Of a DNA stretch of 10,218 nucleotides, positions 7,497 through 10,218 are shown one piece after another. The position numbers and the translations under genes were made by a program. Source of the DNA: Rubrivirga sp. (GTDB lineage: Bacteria; Bacteroidota; Rhodothermia; Rhodothermales; Rubricoccaceae); NCBI GenBank assembly GCA_012269805.1, contig JAAXJP010000483.1, forward strand, positions 1 to 10,218, written 5' to 3'. The notes under the pieces are model-generated. The model was not told the DNA's origin, ran no database searches, and saw only the letters and a program-made list of their open reading frames with translations. The stretch's first letter is position 1. Each line of letters opens with the position of its first letter.

Positions 7497-8966
7497 TCAT
7501 CGCGTGCGCACGACGCGGACGACCTGCCGGCGCTCCCCGACGGACGCGACGACCGTGTAGACACCCGGCGCGAGCTCCGCCCCGGCCAACGGGAGCGCCC
7601 GGGTGCCGCCGGAGCCGTCCCACAGCACGGCGACCTCGCGTCCGAGCACGTCGAGGAGCGCCACGCGGGCCCGCGCGCCGGGCGGGGCGTCGAGGCGCAC
7701 GGCCGTGCCGAGGCGGAAGGGGTTGGGGCCCGCCAGCGACAGCACGCGCGCCACGTCCGGGCCCGCCTCGGTCGGCGTCCCGGCCCGGGCGAGGCGGTAG
7801 ATCCGCCCGTCCTCGAGGTCGGTCACGAGAACGTCGATGCCGTTCGGCGCCGGGTCGATCGAGACGATGTTGACGATCCCACCGGCCCCCGGGAAGTCGG
7901 ACGACTCGAGCACGACCGACACCTCGCTGGTGCCGACGTCGAGGGCCCACAGCCGGCCGGTCACGTAGTCGCCGAAGAGGTAGGCCCCGGACAGCGCGAG
8001 GTCGGCGTCGTCGAGGACGTAGCCGCCCGTGATCGAGAACCCGCCGGTCGCGAACGTGTGGGGGTAGGCGTGGAGCGGCGCCTCGTAGAGAGTCGGGTCG
8101 CAGCCGTCCGTCCTGGGCGGGTAGCAGTCGGGGCCCTCGACCTCGTTCCACCCGTAGTTCCCGCCGGCCTCGATGAGGTTGACCTCTTCCCACGTGTTCT
8201 GGCCCACGTCGCCCACCCAAACGCCGGCCGCGCCGGCGTCGAACTTGAACGGGTTGCGGAGGCCGTAGGCGAAGATCTCGTCGCGCTCCGGCCCGTCGGT
8301 CTGGGCGAACGGGTTCGAGTCGGGGATCCCGTACGGCTCGCCCTCCGGCGCGTCGTCGACGTCGATCCGGAGGAGGGCGCCGAGCAACGTCGTCGGGTCC
8401 TGGCCGTTCCCGAGGGGGTCGCCGGCGTCCCCGCCGTCGCCGAGGCTCCAGTAGAGATAGCCGTCGGGGCCGAAGTCGACGGTCCCCCCGTTGTGGTTGT
8501 CGAAGGGTTGGTCGACCTCGAGGAGAACGCGCTCGGAGGCCGGATCGACGGCGAGCGGGTCGGAGGCCGACCGCGTGAACTCCGACAGCCGCGACACCAT
8601 CACGCGTTCGCGGGGCTTCGGCACGTCGACCGGCGCGGTGTAGGACACGAAGAGCCGGCCGTTCTGGGCGTAGTCCGGGTGGAACGCGAGGCCGAGGAGG
8701 CCGCCCTCACCCGCCGCGTCGACGCTCGCCCGGAGGTCCAAAAAGTCGGTCGCCGCGGCGTCGCCAGGGACGAGCGTCTTGAGGCGCCCCTGCTTTTCCA
8801 GCACGTAGATCCGGTCTGGGTGGAGGGCACCGGGACCAGGCTCGACCTCGACGGCGAGCGGGAGGCGGAACGTGACGCCGGGCGTCGCGAGGCTGACGTC
8901 GACGGGCTGGGCCGCGAGCGGCGCGCACGCGAGCAGGAGGGCGACGAGACAGACGGACCGGGACAT
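7497..8966 (-). CDS. PQQ-dependent sugar dehydrogenase-like protein with T9SS tail
   Basis: A 489-residue secreted six-bladed beta-propeller of the soluble glucose/sorbosone dehydrogenase family (GSDH; YliI/Asd-like), expected to oxidise sugars or other aldoses using PQQ and Ca2+. Family signatures seen: E-G-G-L-L-G-L-A-F-H-P near 87; His158 in D-N-H-N-G-G followed by F-G-P-D-G-Y-L-Y and G-D-G-G; Arg237-Asn238 in G-L-R-N-P-F; and G-D-V-G-Q near 252, then G-G-N-Y-G-W-N-E. His158 and Arg237-Asn238 match the catalytic His and the PQQ-binding Arg-Asn pair of soluble glucose dehydrogenase (His144 and Arg228-Asn229). The substrate cannot be read from the sequence. The ATG at 8964-8966 opens a signal peptide cut before Gln20; an L-L-A-C at 11-14 could also be read as a lipobox. 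Residues from about 407 to 489 are a T9SS type A sorting domain (G-P-N-P-F early, L-A-P-G-V-Y-T-V-V late). The gene is first in the minus-strand run and diverges from the DUF1684 gene. Confidence 0.92.
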   Translation of the reverse strand: MSRSVCLVALLLACAPLAAQPVDVSLATPGVTFRLPLAVEVEPGPGALHPDRIYVLEKQGRLKTLVPGDAAATDFLDLRASVDAAGEGGLLGLAFHPDYAQNGRLFVSYTAPVDVPKPRERVMVSRLSEFTRSASDPLAVDPASERVLLEVDQPFDNHNGGTVDFGPDGYLYWSLGDGGDAGDPLGNGQDPTTLLGALLRIDVDDAPEGEPYGIPDSNPFAQTDGPERDEIFAYGLRNPFKFDAGAAGVWVGDVGQNTWEEVNLIEAGGNYGWNEVEGPDCYPPRTDGCDPTLYEAPLHAYPHTFATGGFSITGGYVLDDADLALSGAYLFGDYVTGRLWALDVGTSEVSVVLESSDFPGAGGIVNIVSIDPAPNGIDVLVTDLEDGRIYRLARAGTPTEAGPDVARVLSLAGPNPFRLGTAVRLDAPPGARARVALLDVLGREVAVLWDGSGGTRALPLAGAELAPGVYTVVASVGERRQVVRVVRTR

Positions 8967-9028
8967 CGCGGTGGCGGGAAGGGGGTCAAGGTAGACGGTA
9001 GCTTGGCCCCGGTTCCGTCCCAATCCCC
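8967..9028. promoter_or_regulatory. Divergent intergenic region, probably holding two promoters
   Basis: Only 62 bases separate the dehydrogenase start (minus) from the DUF1684 lipoprotein start (plus), so promoters for both should lie here or overlap the coding ends. On the minus strand TACCTTGA at 8979-8986 resembles the Bacteroidota -7 box (TAnnTTTG) imperfectly. No matching -33 box at the right distance is evident, and no clear promoter is seen for the plus strand. Confidence 0.25.
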
Positions 9029-9622
9029 GTGCGCCGTTTCCTCCCCCTCCTCGTGATCGCCGCCGGCTGCGCGTCCGAGCCGGCCGGCCCGGCCCTCGAC
9101 CACGCCGCGCTGGAGGGCAGATGGGAACGCTGGGTGGCCTCCCGAGACTCGCTGTTCCGTTCGCCCGCGTCCCCCCTCCTCCCCGACTCCGCCGACGTGT
9201 TCGACGGGCTGGCGTACTTCGACTACGCCCCGGCCTTTGCCGTCCCGGCCGCCCTCGTCCCGTCGCTCGACCGCGACACCGTCCGGTTCCCCACGACGAC
9301 CGGCGAGCTCCGGCCCTTCGTCTCAGCGGGCCACCTCGTGTTCGAGGCCGACGGCGTCCAGCGCCGCTTGGAAGCGTTCGAGACGGTCGGGGTTGGAGAC
9401 CCGAAGCTGTTCGTCCCCTTTAACGACGCGACGAACGGGCGCCAGACGTACGGCGGCGGGCGCTACCTCGACCTGGCACTCCAGCCTTCGGGGCGATACG
9501 CGCTCGACTTCAACCGGGCGTACCAGCCGTACTGCGTCTACGACCCGACGTACTCGTGCCCGCTCCCGCCTCCGGAGAACCGCCTCGAATTGGCGGTCAC
9601 GGCAGGCGAGCGGTACCCGTAG
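9029..9622 (+). CDS. DUF1684 family lipoprotein
   Basis: A 197-residue protein of the DUF1684 (COG3358) family, whose biochemical role is not known to me. It starts at GTG (9029-9031). Residues 1-13 are a short lipoprotein signal ending A-A-G before Cys14, so it is probably lipid-anchored; in many family members the domain is likewise exported. The diagnostic C-terminal half is intact: L-F-V-P-F-N-D-A-T-N-G (127-137), T-Y-G-G-G-R-Y-L (140-147), L-D-F-N-R-A-Y-Q-P-Y-C (159-169), then Y-S-C-P-L-P-P-P-E-N-R-L (175-186), and an A-G-E near the end. The N-terminal half also fits, with an R-D-S-L-F then S-P stretch and F-D-G-L-A-Y-F-D. Cys169 and Cys177 are close enough to form a disulphide or a metal site. 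Length is normal for the family. It is the only plus-strand gene, divergent from the dehydrogenase, and has a strong hairpin 5 bases after its stop. Confidence 0.9.
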   Translation: MRRFLPLLVIAAGCASEPAGPALDHAALEGRWERWVASRDSLFRSPASPLLPDSADVFDGLAYFDYAPAFAVPAALVPSLDRDTVRFPTTTGELRPFVSAGHLVFEADGVQRRLEAFETVGVGDPKLFVPFNDATNGRQTYGGGRYLDLALQPSGRYALDFNRAYQPYCVYDPTYSCPLPPPENRLELAVTAGERYP

Positions 9623-9626
9623 CCCC

Positions 9627-9656
9627 GTCCGCCTCGGTCCTTCCCCCGAGGCGGGC
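9627..9656 (+). terminator. Terminator-like hairpin after the DUF1684 gene
   Basis: Perfect 9-bp arms CCGCCTCGG (9629-9637) and CCGAGGCGG (9646-9654) enclose an 8-base TCCTTCCC loop; one G-U and one G-C pair extend the base of the stem. It starts five bases after the stop codon. There is no U-tract, so it may act with Rho or in both directions between converging genes. The same arm sequence forms the palindrome at 3642-3661. Confidence 0.55.
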
Positions 9657-9675
9657 CGAGCCGTGTTGAACGACG

Positions 9676-9707
9676 GCGCCCGCCCCGGCCGGAGCCGAGG
9701 CGGGCGC
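9676..9707 (-). terminator. Terminator-like hairpin after the Arg-rich gene
   Basis: Arms GCGCCCGCC (9676-9684) and GGCGGGCGC (9699-9707) pair over 9 bp. After one C/A mismatch, four more pairs close a CGGA loop. It lies about 25 bases beyond the stop of the minus-strand Arg-rich gene. With the hairpin at 9627-9656 it fills the 110-base convergent gap. Only a few T residues follow on the minus strand. Confidence 0.45.
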
Positions 9708-9732
9708 GTGGGGGGACGAATCCGGCCCGGGC

Positions 9733-10218
9733 CTAGTCGTCGTCGTTGTCGCCGCGGCGGCGATCCCGACGGCGCTCGTTCCGGTCCTCGCGGCGGTCGT
9801 CGCGACGGTCGGCGCGGCGGCGCTCCTCACGGGTGTCGCGGCGGCGCTCTGTCCGGCGGTCGTCGCGGCGGTCCTCACGGCGCTCGGCACGCCGGCGGTC
9901 CTCGCGGCGCTCCTCCCGACGTTCCGCGCGGCGACGGTCCTCCCGGCGTTCGGTGCGGCGTTCGGCGCGGCGGCGCTCCTCGCGACGCTGCTCGGCGCGC
10001 TGGCGGTCCCGCTCAGCACGGCGGCGGGCCTCCCGGCGAGCCTCCTCCCGGCGCTGCTCGGCCCGGCGCTCCTGCGCCCGACGCTCGGCGCGGCGGCGCT
10101 CCTGGACCCGGCGCTCCTGCGCCCGACGCTCTTCCGCCCGGCGCTCCGCGCGCTGACGGGTGCGGCGAGCGTCGTCGTGGCGGTCGTACCGGTCGTCGCG
10201 GCGATCGTAGCGACGGTC
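9733..10218 (-). CDS. Partial Arg-rich charged repeat protein (N-terminus outside window)
   Basis: The C-terminal 161 residues of a protein whose start lies beyond the right edge. Composition is extreme: 76 Arg, 29 Glu, 23 Asp and no Lys, with Ala and Gln most of the rest. The middle (from about visible residue 19 to 145) repeats units such as E-R-R-A-E, R-R-A-Q-E and E-R-R-E-D-R-R, with Arg and acidic residues 3-4 apart. This suits a long charged single alpha-helix or coiled coil. The first 16 visible residues are Asp/Arg/Tyr-rich, and the tail is R-R-R-G-D-N-D-D-D. I assign it to this strand because the frame is open for all 486 bases, ends in a natural-looking acidic tail with TAG, and is followed by a hairpin. 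The opposite strand also has a long Ser/Arg frame here, so the strand call is not certain. Function unknown: it could be the tail of an exported protein or a nucleic-acid-binding or scaffold helix. Confidence 0.68.
   Translation of the reverse strand, partial: DRRYDRRDDRYDRHDDARRTRQRAERRAEERRAQERRVQERRRAERRAQERRAEQRREEARREARRRAERDRQRAEQRREERRRAERRTERREDRRRAERREERREDRRRAERREDRRDDRRTERRRDTREERRRADRRDDRREDRNERRRDRRRGDNDDD

Noticed and set aside
7423..8220. Upstream extension of the choice-of-anchor V frame into the dehydrogenase gene
   Set aside because: It overlaps the conserved dehydrogenase coding region in another frame; the signal peptide at 7422 marks the start. Only the ATG at 7498-7500 remains a possible alternative.
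9597..10019. Another minus-strand frame, Ala/Thr/Ser-rich, over the same repeat
   Set aside because: It overlaps the end of the DUF1684 gene and both hairpins, and reflects the repeat read out of frame.
9746..10156. Plus-strand Ser/Arg-rich frame resembling an SR-type protein
   Set aside because: It is the complement of the R-R-x-E repeat. It starts inside the repeat, ends before the edge and has no separate signals. The minus-strand frame is open throughout and has a hairpin after its stop. Not fully excluded.
1..10218. CRISPR arrays, tRNA or rRNA genes, insertion sequences, attachment sites, riboswitches
   Set aside because: None was seen: no spaced direct repeats of suitable length, no transposase or integrase, and no RNA gene signature. 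The only extended repetition is the Arg-rich coding repeat at 9733-10218.

Overview
The window reads as chromosomal DNA from a very GC-rich member of the Rhodothermota/Bacteroidota, most like the Rubricoccaceae (Rubrivirga or Rubricoccus type). This placement is an inference. It rests on the strong GC bias, the near absence of Lys codons, starts without clear Shine-Dalgarno sites, and two secreted proteins that end in type IX secretion (T9SS type A) C-terminal sorting domains. No rRNA, tRNA, CRISPR array, insertion sequence or phage gene was seen.

Layout. Seven genes lie head to tail on the minus strand. In order of transcription (right to left) they are: a PQQ-dependent sugar dehydrogenase-like protein with a T9SS tail (8966-7497); a choice-of-anchor V protein with one CxxCH motif and a T9SS tail (7422-6532); a GAF/GAF/PAS/PAS sensor with a decayed histidine-kinase core (6502-4124); an unrecognised 140-residue cytoplasmic protein (4096-3674); a CsgH-like curli chaperone (3570-3187); a small predicted outer-membrane beta-barrel (3080-2430); and a secreted S9 serine peptidase (2385-13). 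Gaps are 27 to 107 bases. Hairpins after the 140-residue gene and after the csgH-like gene suggest at least two or three transcription units rather than one operon. On the right, a DUF1684 lipoprotein (9029-9622) is divergent from the dehydrogenase. It converges on a partial, extremely Arg-rich repetitive protein (9733 to the right edge), with two strong hairpins between them.

How the genes may work together. The first two proteins look like an extracellular pair: a PQQ enzyme beside a possible c-type haem protein, both carrying T9SS tails. The sensor-like protein and the 140-residue protein are only 27 bases apart and are probably co-expressed. The csgH-like, barrel and peptidase genes all encode envelope or exported proteins. 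No curli subunit or secretion gene (csgA, csgB, csgE, csgF, csgG) lies in the window.

Most unusual points: the pseudo-histidine kinase, in which the phospho-acceptor His is Arg and the N and G boxes are unrecognisable; the orphan CsgH-like chaperone; the 47% Arg helical repeat protein; and a hairpin arm sequence shared between distant intergenic sites. I do not see a complete new system, only these components.
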